A DNA stretch of 39,600 nucleotides from Phycisphaerae bacterium (lineage in GTDB: Bacteria > Planctomycetota > Phycisphaerae > Sedimentisphaerales > Anaerohalosphaeraceae), in contig JAOUFG010000013.1 of the NCBI GenBank assembly GCA_029858345.1, forward strand, positions 1 through 39,600. Reading direction: 5' to 3'. Below the pieces are notes generated by a model, which was given only the letters and a program-made list of their open reading frames with translations, did no database searches and was not told where the DNA came from. This document shows, piece by piece, positions 24,113 to 31,856 of this stretch (positions are counted from its first letter, which is position 1; every line of letters starts with the position of its first letter). A program made the translations under genes and the position numbers.

Positions 24113-24250
24113 AGACCGATGCCGAAAATGCCGAAATTAATACAGGAACATACGAATGTATGAATGTACGAATATAAGGAAGTTTATGAAGTCATATTCC
24201 TGTCTACCTATATTCCTACATTCCCGATTTGAGACTGGAGACTGAACGAA
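24113..24250. repeat. Short octamer-like tandem repeat spacer
   Basis: TACGAATG, TATGAATG and TACGAATA follow one another near 24152-24177, and partly complementary CCTACATTCC-like words follow, then GACTGGAGACTG. It looks like a degenerate simple repeat; no gene is visible. Confidence 0.4.
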
Positions 24251-24949
24251 ATGACTGATTTTTACGTATCCGCTGAAGAAACATGGCGTATTTTTCGCAT
24301 CATGGCCGAATTTGTCGAGGGCTTTGAGGAATTAGCCAATATCGGCCCGGCCGTATCCATTTTCGGCTCAGCCCGGACACAACCCGGCGAACCGTATTAT
24401 AACTTAGCCGTAGAAACCGCGCGTCAGGTCGGGCAGGCCGGCTTTTCGGTCATTACCGGCGGCGGCGGCGGGATCATGGAAGCGGCCAACAAAGGCGCCG
24501 CCGAGGCCGGCGTCAAAAGTGTCGGCCTGAACATCGAGCTGCCTCACGAACAAAAACCCAACGAATTTCAGGATGTCTCGCTGCACTTTCGCTATTTCTT
24601 CTGCCGCAAGGTCATGTTCCTCAAATACGCTCACGGCTTTATCGTCATGCCCGGCGGCTTCGGCACGATGGACGAGTTTTTCGAATCACTGGTTCTCGTC
24701 CAGACACTTAAGCAGGCCCATTTCCCCATCATCTGCATGGACCATACATTCTGGGATGGGTTGATCGACTGGGTTAAGGAAGTCCTGCTGAAACAGCACG
24801 GCTACATCTCACCGGAGGATATGGACGTGTTCAGCGTGGTTGATGAACCCGAAGAAGCGGTCAGAATCATTACTGATTTCCACAAAAAAAACGGCCGCGC
24901 CGGAATCAAACAGCCCTGGGGGCTGAAGCGCCCCGCTCCTGAGTGCTAA
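24251..24949 (+). CDS. LOG-family (TIGR00730) nucleoside monophosphate phosphoribohydrolase
   Basis: 232 residues, Rossmann-like fold. The family signature PGGFGTMDEFFE is complete and GGGGGIMEAANKGA forms the phosphate loop. LOG proteins cleave N6-substituted AMP (cytokinin nucleotides) or plain nucleoside monophosphates to base and ribose phosphate. In bacteria they may recycle damaged or modified nucleotides. The C-terminal 20 residues are extra and basic. It follows nth on the same strand but with 138 bases between, so it is probably independent. Confidence 0.88.
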   Translation: MTDFYVSAEETWRIFRIMAEFVEGFEELANIGPAVSIFGSARTQPGEPYYNLAVETARQVGQAGFSVITGGGGGIMEAANKGAAEAGVKSVGLNIELPHEQKPNEFQDVSLHFRYFFCRKVMFLKYAHGFIVMPGGFGTMDEFFESLVLVQTLKQAHFPIICMDHTFWDGLIDWVKEVLLKQHGYISPEDMDVFSVVDEPEEAVRIITDFHKKNGRAGIKQPWGLKRPAPEC

Positions 24950-25153
24950 ACGATCCTCAATTAGACAATTCAGCGTTCGGTCAGAAAGGATACCGTGCCC
25001 GGCTACCAGGTTGGGTATTACGTATTTTTCGTTACATACCGACCGCTGCCATCGGCAATGGAGACATAAATAAACATCACCTCTGCCCTCACACACCATA
25101 ATAATTATTGCGTGCTTTGATAAGCCGGATATTCAGTCGTTAACGGGTTAAAT

Positions 25154-26155
25154 TCAGTAAACGCCATCGAGCCAATGCTCGGCCAAAACACCGAAATCGG
25201 GCAGGGTTACCATGCAATCATACGGCAGAGCGATATCGGCAGTCATTGGTTCCGGATCGTCATCCTGGGCATAGTAAATATCCCAATCCCTTGGAGCAAA
25301 TTCGGATTCATCGTAAACATGCAGTTCGAGTTGCCCTTCGGGCATGCATTCGAGGACTTTCATCGTCATATCAAACGGCTGGCCGGAGCCGATCCCCGGT
25401 CCTGAGGTACAGGTCCATAGCCATCCGCCCTGAGGCAACGGATCCCCGGTGTTGGGGTCAGTTGTTGTATACGTAACGTCCCAAGTATTCAATCCCGTGT
25501 GGTCGTCCAACCCCGGCAAAGCCAGTGAGTCAACTGTTGCCTGCGTGTGCGTCATAAGCAGTTTGGTGATCGCCCGTGTATTTTCCGTATGTCCGATCGT
25601 TGTCTCATAAAGGTCGCACTGATTACCCATGACATAGCATTTATAGCACCAGTACGTGATCTCTATGTCAGCGAGCAGATTGTAATTTGAGCTTGTGTTT
25701 TTGATCTTGACACACTCCCAGTCCGGCTGGGGGGTGAAGCTGATTTCTCCTACCCAGTAGGTGCCTTTGGAGCCGGTATTTGTAAAGCCGTTTGGGTCGT
25801 CAACGGTTCCGTTCACAGTTGAACCGGTTGGGGTGTATCCGACAGCGGACTCAATTTCCAACTCGTCGTCCCAGCTCGCATTGATCCGTACCTTCATGTT
25901 TTTTGTGTGTTCCGGTCTATACTCATTGTAGCAACCGATCCAGATATAATCTCCCGGAGCGAGGCCGATCGGCTCTTTCGCACCGGACCAATCCCACGGC
26001 GGCTTGGCGGGGGGCTTTTGGGTTGGTTGGGGCGCATTGGGGTCGGTTACAAACGGTGGAACCTGCTCAATGGGATAGGCAAAGGAGCTTGAAACAATAA
26101 CAGTCAGTGGGAGAATTAGCAGTAAGATTTTCAGGTGCGGCTTCTTTATCATCAT
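25154..26155 (-). CDS. Secreted protein with dockerin-like C-terminus
   Basis: 333 residues. A signal peptide (about 1-26, ending SSSFAYP) leads to a Pro-rich linker and a beta-rich domain with several Trp and Cys residues and Asn/Asp-rich turns. The C-terminal PYDCMVTLPDFGVLAEHWLDG resembles the truncated dockerin-like tails (DFxxLAxxWL) common on Phycisphaerae secreted proteins. Function unknown; extracellular or surface role inferred. GGAGG precedes the double ATG by nine bases. 24950-25153 and 26156-26500 hold no other gene I can support. Confidence 0.7.
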   Translation of the reverse strand: MMIKKPHLKILLLILPLTVIVSSSFAYPIEQVPPFVTDPNAPQPTQKPPAKPPWDWSGAKEPIGLAPGDYIWIGCYNEYRPEHTKNMKVRINASWDDELEIESAVGYTPTGSTVNGTVDDPNGFTNTGSKGTYWVGEISFTPQPDWECVKIKNTSSNYNLLADIEITYWCYKCYVMGNQCDLYETTIGHTENTRAITKLLMTHTQATVDSLALPGLDDHTGLNTWDVTYTTTDPNTGDPLPQGGWLWTCTSGPGIGSGQPFDMTMKVLECMPEGQLELHVYDESEFAPRDWDIYYAQDDDPEPMTADIALPYDCMVTLPDFGVLAEHWLDGVY

Positions 26156-26516
26156 GGTTCATGTCCTCCAAAAGAAACAACATTAATGATTACGATCCTG
26201 ATCTTGAAGACCAAAATCGATACAGTTAGTTTTTAATTTACCATCTTATCGGACGATTTTCAAGGAAAAAATAGGGAATTGGACAATTTAGTACTTTTTA
26301 TAAATGATACCGTTGGGATTCCTTGTTATGACCAGAACCTATCCCAAAACCTATAAAAAACAGCGTTTTCAGTACTAATATCGCCTAACCAAGGGGTTTT
26401 GGGATGGCTTCTAAAAACCATGGCTGTTTACATTAAAAAGCAAATAAAAAAAAGTGTAATCTATGGTTTCGATGGGTGATTTTGAAATTAGAGTTTTTGT
26501 GTTCTTGGTATTGAGG

Positions 26517-26522
26517 TATAAT
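26517..26522 (+). promoter_or_regulatory. -10 element upstream of the methyltransferase gene
   Basis: A perfect TATAAT about 80 bases before ATG 26603; the -35 is not clear. The preceding 350 bases are AT-rich and gene-free. Confidence 0.4.
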
Positions 26523-26602
26523 AGATTCTTAAGAAATTTACATCTGCGAAGTGAAAGAGCTGTCGTGGAGTTTGCGTTCCCTTGTTTTTGTGGAGGCAAG
26601 AG

Positions 26603-27439
26603 ATGCTGTGCCAACGCTACTTATCAAGTCTTGTTTTGGCGTCAGTTTTGCTGTTGTGCACTTCGTGCAAAGAAAACATCCCCGTTCCGCGGACGAATAA
26701 CCCCACCTCCCACAACTCCGCCGTGGCAGCGGCTGTATCGTCATCACGAAATGAATCTGCGAAAACATTTGATCCAAATGCCCCGGTGTGGACGCATCCG
26801 CGAAGTGATGAGCGGGCCGATGAGCGCAAGCGGATGGTGGATGTGCTGCGGCAGCGGTACGGCATGACGGATCCGAACATCCTGCGGGCGATGGAGGCGG
26901 TGCCGCGGCACTGGTTTGTACCCGCCAATGTCCAACGGTCGGCCTATGTTGACGGCCCGCAACCGATCGGGTATGGCCAGACGATTTCCCAGCCGTTCAT
27001 CGTGGCGTACATGACGCAGTTGCTGGAGTTGTTGCCGGAATCAAAGGTACTGGAGATCGGCACCGGCAGCGGGTACCAGGCGGCGGTGCTGACGGAGTTT
27101 ACGCCGCACGTGTACACCATCGAGATCGTCCAGCCGCTGGGCAAACGCGCGATGGCAACGTTCAAGCAGCGCAGCTACAATACCATTCGCGCCAAGATCG
27201 GCGACGGGTACAAGGGCTGGTCCGAACACGCCCCGTTTGACGCAGTGATCGTCACCTGTGCGCCGGACCATATCCCCAAGCCGTTGATCGACCAACTTAA
27301 GCCCGGCGGCCGAATCGTCATTCCCGTAGGCAGTCAATGGGGCGTGCAGGACCTGATGCTGGTAACCAAAAACAAAGACGGCAAACTGAAACGCCAATCC
27401 AAGATGCCGGTGCGGTTTGTGCCGCTAACGAGGGATTGA
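26603..27439 (+). CDS. pcm: Lipoprotein form of protein-L-isoaspartate O-methyltransferase
   Basis: 278 residues. The C-terminal two thirds are a PCMT: MEAVPRHWFVP, YGQTISQPFIVAYMTQLLEL and the SAM-binding VLEIGTGSGYQAAVL are clear. The enzyme methylates isoaspartyl residues so that aged proteins can be repaired. The first 22 residues form a signal peptide ending in the lipobox LLCTSC (Cys22), followed by a 60-residue Ser/Asn-rich linker. This would put the enzyme outside the cytoplasm, where SAM is not expected. GGAGG six bases before ATG 26603 fixes the start. Confidence 0.88.
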   Translation: MLCQRYLSSLVLASVLLLCTSCKENIPVPRTNNPTSHNSAVAAAVSSSRNESAKTFDPNAPVWTHPRSDERADERKRMVDVLRQRYGMTDPNILRAMEAVPRHWFVPANVQRSAYVDGPQPIGYGQTISQPFIVAYMTQLLELLPESKVLEIGTGSGYQAAVLTEFTPHVYTIEIVQPLGKRAMATFKQRSYNTIRAKIGDGYKGWSEHAPFDAVIVTCAPDHIPKPLIDQLKPGGRIVIPVGSQWGVQDLMLVTKNKDGKLKRQSKMPVRFVPLTRD

Positions 27440-27460
27440 CAATGGACGAATGACGATGGA

Positions 27461-28795
27461 TTAATGATTCCTGCGTTTTGTTAAACCGTAGATGATGGCG
27501 CCAGCAGCGAGGATTGCGGTGACGACGGCGAAGCCCAGCGGCCTTTGACTGACGGCGTAGGCGGCGGAACTGTAGAGCATGAATACACACGCCGCGGCGA
27601 ACAGCACCGTTGGAATCGGGTACAAAGGGACCTTGAAGGGGCGTTCGGCGAGGGGATCTTTTCGGCGGAGAATCCAGACCGAGGCGCAGGTACCGGTGAA
27701 AAACAACCAGACAACCGGCGCGGTGTAGAGGATGGTATCCAAAAACGACCCTGCACACAGGACAATGACAAGGCCGATGAAGCCCTGCAGCATCAGCGAC
27801 CGAAGCGGGGTGCCCAGGCGGCGGTGCCAATGTCCCAAAAAACCGAAAAGCGCATGTTCGGTGCCGAGAGCATACGAGATTCGGGCGCCGGTAAAGATAA
27901 GCCCATTCACCGCTCCCAGTGCGGAAACGCAGATCAGGATACTGATGAGGCGGCTTGCGATGGCCGGCAGCGTTATGGCCAGCGCATCGGCGGCGACGGC
28001 TTCGGATGCAGCCATTTGTGAATATCCCAGCGCATTCAGGAAGGCCCCGTTAGCCAGCAGGTACAATACGGTTACCGCGACGGTTCCGAAAATGAGTGCG
28101 CGGCTGATATTGCGAGCGGGGTTTTTGACCTCTGCGGCAACATATGCCATTTCGTTCCACCCGCCGAAAGTATACAAAACCAGGATCAAAGCCAGCGGAA
28201 TAGCGGGGGGTAATCCCTGCGTTTGCCCCTCCGTTAAAACTATGGAGGACAAGTCGGGCTGTTGTGCGGACTGGGGGGCGAGCAGTCCGGCAGCAACGAT
28301 AGCCAACAGGCCGATAACCTTGATGACGGTCAGCAGATTCTGCGTCCATTTGCTCTGCCGGACGCCGAGAATGTTGATGATACTCAGGATGATGATGGCC
28401 GTTGCGGCGTAGATGATTTTGCTCAAAGCAAACGGATACAAAGCCGACGCATACCGACCGAAGACGAAGGCCATCAGGGCGATGTCGCCGGGACGGATGA
28501 TAACCAGTTGTGTCCAGCCGAATAAAAACCCTGTCGGGCGGCCAAACGCATGGGTCAAGTAGACATAATCACCCCCTTGCCGTGGGTAGGCGGTGGCCAG
28601 TTCACTGTAATTGAGCGCCCCGGCCAGCGCGATCAGCCCGCCGAGGAGCCAGATGCCGAGCATCGCCGAGGCCGAACCCATGCTCGCCGCGACGGTAGGG
28701 GCGGTTTCATAGATGCCGGCGCCGATGATGATGCCTATGATGACACAAACCGAATCGAATACCGATAACGTCTTTTGCGGCTGGGGCGTGTTCAT
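27461..28795 (-). CDS. APC-superfamily amino acid permease
   Basis: 444 residues with about twelve hydrophobic helices. The first helix has the APC hallmark IIGIIIGAGIYETAP, and GALNYSELATAYPRQGGDYVYL follows helix 2. This pattern is nearest to LAT-type amino acid transporters or exchangers, so substrates are probably amino acids. No partner gene adjoins it. The stop lies 21 bases from the convergent pcm stop. Confidence 0.88.
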   Translation of the reverse strand: MNTPQPQKTLSVFDSVCVIIGIIIGAGIYETAPTVAASMGSASAMLGIWLLGGLIALAGALNYSELATAYPRQGGDYVYLTHAFGRPTGFLFGWTQLVIIRPGDIALMAFVFGRYASALYPFALSKIIYAATAIIILSIINILGVRQSKWTQNLLTVIKVIGLLAIVAAGLLAPQSAQQPDLSSIVLTEGQTQGLPPAIPLALILVLYTFGGWNEMAYVAAEVKNPARNISRALIFGTVAVTVLYLLANGAFLNALGYSQMAASEAVAADALAITLPAIASRLISILICVSALGAVNGLIFTGARISYALGTEHALFGFLGHWHRRLGTPLRSLMLQGFIGLVIVLCAGSFLDTILYTAPVVWLFFTGTCASVWILRRKDPLAERPFKVPLYPIPTVLFAAACVFMLYSSAAYAVSQRPLGFAVVTAILAAGAIIYGLTKRRNH

Positions 28796-28865
28796 GGCAA
28801 AACCTGCTTTCGATTGTATTATATCATCGAAAGGCGGATTTTATAGGAGAAAAATTATTGGCAGG

Positions 28866-28945
28866 ACAATACCCCCTCCCCCTTCGCTCGCCAGCTTCGG
28901 CGGGACAGGTCGGGGCACTTCCCCTTTGCAGGGGGAGAGCTTTAA
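28866..28945. repeat. C/G-rich dispersed-repeat-like block
   Basis: CCCCCTCCCC...CCCCTTTGCAGGGGGAG, a layout seen as a dispersed intergenic repeat in several phyla. It lies between the permease start and the XRE gene stop and has no coding meaning. Confidence 0.4.
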
Positions 28946-29157
28946 GGCTGTTCCAGTTGAAAAACCTCTTCAACGGTTTTGCCGAAGGCGCGGGCGATCT
29001 TGATGGCTAAGGGCAGCGAAGGCGCATAGCGGCCCTGCTCGGTGGCGATGATCGTCTGCCGCGTCACGCCGACTTTATCGGCCAACGCCTGCTGAGTCAT
29101 CTCCCCGGCCTCAAACCGCAGCCGCCGGATATTGTTGCTAAGCCGATCGTTACCCAT
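28942..29157 (-). CDS. Small XRE-type helix-turn-helix regulator
   Basis: 71 residues, a single Cro/CI helix-turn-helix: NIRRLRFEAGEMTQQALADKVGVTRQTI, then YAPSLPLAIKIARAFGKTVEEVFQLE. This compact type commonly accompanies small multi-helix membrane proteins. Two such genes lie upstream on the same strand, though a 290-bp palindrome-rich block separates them. ATG 29157 is chosen; the upstream frame adds only MGAV. Confidence 0.88.
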   Translation of the reverse strand: MGNDRLSNNIRRLRFEAGEMTQQALADKVGVTRQTIIATEQGRYAPSLPLAIKIARAFGKTVEEVFQLEQP

Positions 29158-29445
29158 CACCGCCCCCACCGGACCCCATCGGGGTCATCATAATAATAGC
29201 CGCGGGTGAAGGCCCAACAGGCCGAAACCCGTGGTTTGAGAAAGTTGTTGTTTTAACCGACCCTGTAGGGGTCGAATAAATCGCGCCGCTTTTGTCATCG
29301 AACGCTTGTTCAACCCCTGCGGGGTTGGGATGGTTGGGGTGCCTCGTTACCACGGGTTCCGTCCCGATTCCATCGGGACTGCACCCGCGGCTATTGGTAT
29401 TGAAGCCCCACGGGCTTCTAAAAGATGCTGCCTTTAAATCACAAT
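29158..29445. repeat. Second palindromic repeat family, inverted pair
   Basis: AATAGCCGCGGGTG...ACCCGTGG at the left is mirrored by CCACGGGTTCC...ACCCGCGGCTATT at the right. Internal hairpins include CCCTGTAGGGG, CAACCCCTGCGGGGTTG and GTCCCGATTCCATCGGGAC. It is distinct from the GTTAGCCGG family. A long open frame through it is an artefact of the repeats. Confidence 0.7.
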
Positions 29446-29952
29446 TCATGCGTCACCTCCTTCGGTTTGTTTTCGATACAGAATAATTTTTGTTAGAAAG
29501 TAGATGGTCATGCAAACAGCAAAGACAGCCGTAGAGATTGAAAAACAGAAAAAAATCAACGCCGGAAAGGGTGCATTATCCGAGCTGAATCCTAACAGGA
29601 TTATCATAATCAAAAGTAAAGTTAGTGGCCACAGGAACCAGACAGAAATGAAACTCATGCGGATCGCTTTGTTTTGGACCGCGGCATCCAATTCATCAAA
29701 ATCCGGCTCGGCCGGACTTTGCTTTTTACGCGGGAGCAACAATAGTGTCAATGCGATAAAAGGCAGTATCAGTGGCCAGTGCCGTAATATGTTCCTGACA
29801 ATTATTTCGATTTGACTTGGCTGGGGTTGAAATTTGAAACCGGGTACAGGAGTAGCAAAAAACATTCGTCCCGCAACAAAAAAAACACAAAAAGCAATCG
29901 CGATCAAACAATTGACCAATCCAAACCAGGCATTTTTCTGTGCGCGATTCAT
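29446..29952 (-). CDS. Four-helix membrane protein, paralogue of its neighbour
   Basis: 168 residues with predicted helices near 12-31, 58-75, 98-121 and 130-152. The cytoplasmic loop DFDELDAAVQNKAIRMSF matches in position and pattern the loop of the upstream gene. Its ATG overlaps the upstream stop as ATGA, so the two are translated together. Its role is unknown, perhaps membrane stress or a pair controlled by the nearby XRE regulator. Confidence 0.7.
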   Translation of the reverse strand: MNRAQKNAWFGLVNCLIAIAFCVFFVAGRMFFATPVPGFKFQPQPSQIEIIVRNILRHWPLILPFIALTLLLLPRKKQSPAEPDFDELDAAVQNKAIRMSFISVWFLWPLTLLLIMIILLGFSSDNAPFPALIFFCFSISTAVFAVCMTIYFLTKIILYRKQTEGGDA

Positions 29953-30389
29953 TCGACACCTCCTTCGGTTTCTCCATCGTCTTCCTTTGTGCACTGGAAC
30001 AGGATAATAAATGACTGGGTGCATTGAGCGAAGAATACCCCTGCAAAAAGCATCACTGGCATGAAAACAACAGGGATATTTCCCCCGCCGCCGATCATAA
30101 AGAATCCGGCTAAACAAAATATCAATAGGTATAGCGTAAAAGACATCATGCTGATTGAAAATGCCTTTTGGATTATTTCTCTTTCGCGTTCATCGAACTG
30201 TTTGAGCTTTTTTGTTTCCCATAGATATAGCCCGAGACCGGTGGGAACACCGACAAGGACCCAAATCAAAAGAAAGTCTAACCCTTTAGCATTGGTATGT
30301 GCCATAATCAAAAAAAGTGGAATTGTAATTAGGGTGCATATGCTGCTTGCAAAAAATTCTGTTTTTGCTTTCTTCTTCAACCGGTTCAT
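29949..30389 (-). CDS. Four-helix membrane protein (DUF2178-like layout)
   Basis: 146 residues with helices near 14-32, 37-57, 78-98 and 103-125. The loop KKLKQFDEREREIIQKAF resembles the DERExEI-KA motif of DUF2178-type membrane proteins that travel with small XRE regulators. Promoter TTGACA-17-TACATT lies upstream and overlaps the dyad ATACA-A-TGTAT. It is first in a transcript with the next gene. Confidence 0.72.
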   Translation of the reverse strand: MNRLKKKAKTEFFASSICTLITIPLFLIMAHTNAKGLDFLLIWVLVGVPTGLGLYLWETKKLKQFDEREREIIQKAFSISMMSFTLYLLIFCLAGFFMIGGGGNIPVVFMPVMLFAGVFFAQCTQSFIILFQCTKEDDGETEGGVE

Positions 30390-30433
30390 GTTTCTGCCCT
30401 TTCCAAATAGAAGCCCGTTTATATCCAGTGAAA

Positions 30434-30465
30434 TACAATGTATGGTATTTCGGACACAATGTCAA
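30434..30465 (-). promoter_or_regulatory. Promoter and dyad of the membrane-protein pair
   Basis: TTGACA (30465-30460), 17 bases, TACATT (30442-30437). The dyad ATACA-A-TGTAT (30434-30444) covers the -10, a position suited to repression by the XRE protein. Confidence 0.6.
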
Positions 30466-30496
30466 GTTTGCTTTACATGTTTTTCCAAAAAATTTT

Positions 30497-30778
30497 CTAT
30501 CGGTCATACATTTCTTTTGCCGGACCGATTGCAGTCAATTTAACATACTGCCCTTGAATCATATAAATCATTACAATGTCGGATGTTATATAGCAGTCAT
30601 ACCACCCTTCGCCGCGATTGATAAGCCGATTAACTGTAAATGATTTCGAAATATCTTTGCCCATCTGAAGCAATGTGACGGCTTTATTGAACGATTTTCT
30701 GAAAGAAACGGGGTTTTTGAGTGTTGCTTCGAGCCGGTTATAATCTTCTTTGAAGCGCCTCCTTGCTTTGATTTTCAC
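30497..30778 (-). CDS. YafQ/RelE-type toxin
   Basis: 93 residues of a RelE-fold mRNA interferase, YafQ-like: FKEDYNRLEATLKN at the start and GEGWYDCYITSDIVMIYMI-type strands at the end. YafQ enzymes cleave mRNA on the ribosome. The gene begins with GTG and overlaps the antitoxin stop as GTGA, so it is translationally coupled. Confidence 0.85.
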   Translation of the reverse strand: MKIKARRRFKEDYNRLEATLKNPVSFRKSFNKAVTLLQMGKDISKSFTVNRLINRGEGWYDCYITSDIVMIYMIQGQYVKLTAIGPAKEMYDR

Positions 30779-31035
30779 CGATCAAGCTCCTTAAATAACT
30801 CTTCAACGGTATCGAATTCCATCATATCTTCGTCCCTTTCGACTTCATCCATTCTTTCCTGAAGCTCTTTACTGGGTCTTCTGAATTCGATGCCGATTCC
30901 CTCTTGGCTCACGGCCTGCCCCAAAAACAATTTAATCGCCTGAGACAGGGTCATATGCATTTTTTCAAAAACCTTGACCGCCTGTTTTTTCAGGTCTTCA
31001 TCGACCCGTATCTGAATTGTTGTTTTTCCAGCCAT
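30775..31035 (-). CDS. RelB/DinJ-type antitoxin
   Basis: 86 residues. The ribbon-helix-helix DNA-binding part TTIQIRVDEDLKKQAVKVFE...MTLSQAIKLFLGQ is followed by an acidic C-terminus (VERDEDMMEFDTVEELFKELD) that should wrap the toxin. ATG 31035 follows a near-complete Shine-Dalgarno, GAGAGGTGAT. A 32-bp dyad upstream is the probable autoregulatory operator. Confidence 0.88.
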   Translation of the reverse strand: MAGKTTIQIRVDEDLKKQAVKVFEKMHMTLSQAIKLFLGQAVSQEGIGIEFRRPSKELQERMDEVERDEDMMEFDTVEELFKELDR

Positions 31036-31047
31036 AATCACCTCTCT

Positions 31048-31079
31048 TGTAGTGATATTGTCATTACATTGTCACTACA
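31048..31079. promoter_or_regulatory. Operator dyad of the DinJ/YafQ-like operon
   Basis: TGTAGTGA and TCACTACA end a 32-bp imperfect palindrome whose 13-base arms match at 11 positions. It lies between the -10 and the antitoxin start. Confidence 0.7.
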
Positions 31080-31082
31080 TAT

Positions 31083-31111
31083 AGTATCGCAAATTAACCT
31101 GTTCGGTTCAA
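31083..31111 (-). promoter_or_regulatory. Promoter of the DinJ/YafQ-like operon
   Basis: TTGAAC (31111-31106), 17 bases, GATACT (31088-31083). The words TTGAACC and TGCGATACTATA recur almost unchanged before the other toxin-antitoxin operon. Confidence 0.6.
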
Positions 31112-31152
31112 GGAAAAAACTGAAAAAAGTAACGCATTAGTTATAAATGAAA

Positions 31153-31190
31153 CGTCTGGATGCCGGATCAAGTCCGGCATGACAGCATGG
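31153..31190. repeat. ATGCCGGA/TCCGGCAT hairpin repeat
   Basis: Perfect 8-bp arms around TCAAG, followed by GACA. This word pattern is a widespread dispersed bacterial intergenic repeat. It supplies the last codons and TGA stop of ogt. Confidence 0.55.
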
Positions 31191-31701
31191 AATTTTCCAA
31201 GTTGAGCATGCGGATTTTGGTTTCGGTGCCGCCGGGGGCGGAGAAGTCGCCGGGTGCGCCGTCGGCTCTGATGACCCGGTGGCAGGGAATAATCAGCGGC
31301 AGCGGATTGGCGGCCATGACCGAGCCGATGGCCCGCGCAGCTTTCGGATTGCCGGATAATTTTGCCAATTGACCGTAACTGACTGTTTCGCCGTATTTTA
31401 CAGTTCTTAAAACCGCCAAGACTTTCTGCTGGAACTTGCTGAAGCCGTCAAGCCGGACGTTTACATCGGAAAAATCGACCGGCTGGCCCCTATAATAGTA
31501 ATGAATCTGCGTTTCCAACATTAAAAAGGCCGTTTTTGACCTCTCGGCGTTCGGAATATCCGACAGCATCCGGCCTTGAACGGCCTCTTTATGGGCGACC
31601 GGCAGGCACGTGCGAATCAAGCCGTTTTCATTGCCGAGCAGCCCAAACCATCCCCAGTGAGTTTTGAAAATATCATAGAAATAGGGTTGTTCCTGTTTCA
31701 T
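31168..31701 (-). CDS. ogt: Methylated-DNA-protein-cysteine methyltransferase (O6-alkylguanine repair)
   Basis: 177 residues. The active-site motif IPCHRVI holds Cys140, which takes the alkyl group from O6-alkylguanine in a single-turnover reaction. The helix-turn-helix part (VSYGQLAKLSGNPKAARAIGSVMAANP) is intact. ATG 31701 is preferred: it lies seven bases after -10 TATATT (31714-31709) with -35 TTGCTT at 17-base spacing, a leaderless layout. ATG 31707 is only one base from the -10. There is no Shine-Dalgarno. The C-terminus ends inside a hairpin repeat. Confidence 0.92.
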   Translation of the reverse strand: MKQEQPYFYDIFKTHWGWFGLLGNENGLIRTCLPVAHKEAVQGRMLSDIPNAERSKTAFLMLETQIHYYYRGQPVDFSDVNVRLDGFSKFQQKVLAVLRTVKYGETVSYGQLAKLSGNPKAARAIGSVMAANPLPLIIPCHRVIRADGAPGDFSAPGGTETKIRMLNLENSMLSCRT

Positions 31702-31708
31702 TTCCATA

Positions 31709-31737
31709 AATATAGTGATTTTTGGATTTTGAAGCAA
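31709..31737 (-). promoter_or_regulatory. Promoter of ogt (leaderless type)
   Basis: TTGCTT (31737-31732), 17 bases, TATATT (31714-31709), then seven bases to ATG 31701. Confidence 0.65.
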
Positions 31738-31755
31738 TCTCTTGTGTGAATTTCG

Positions 31756-31784
31756 TTGACGGAACGGGTGATTTTTGGTATTTA
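31756..31784 (+). promoter_or_regulatory. Possible promoter of the pheA-coaC operon
   Basis: TTGACG (31756-31761), 17 bases, TATTTA (31779-31784). The -10 is poor, so this is tentative. Confidence 0.3.
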
Positions 31785-31856
31785 AGGCGTTTCTGCTAAC
31801 AGGGAGAGAGTCTATCAATAGATTCAGGACGACAGGTCAGAAAACGGGTTACTCGA

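Noticed and set aside
29150-29449. 99-codon minus-strand frame
   Set aside because: It is the translation of palindromic repeats and has no ribosome site or protein-like composition.
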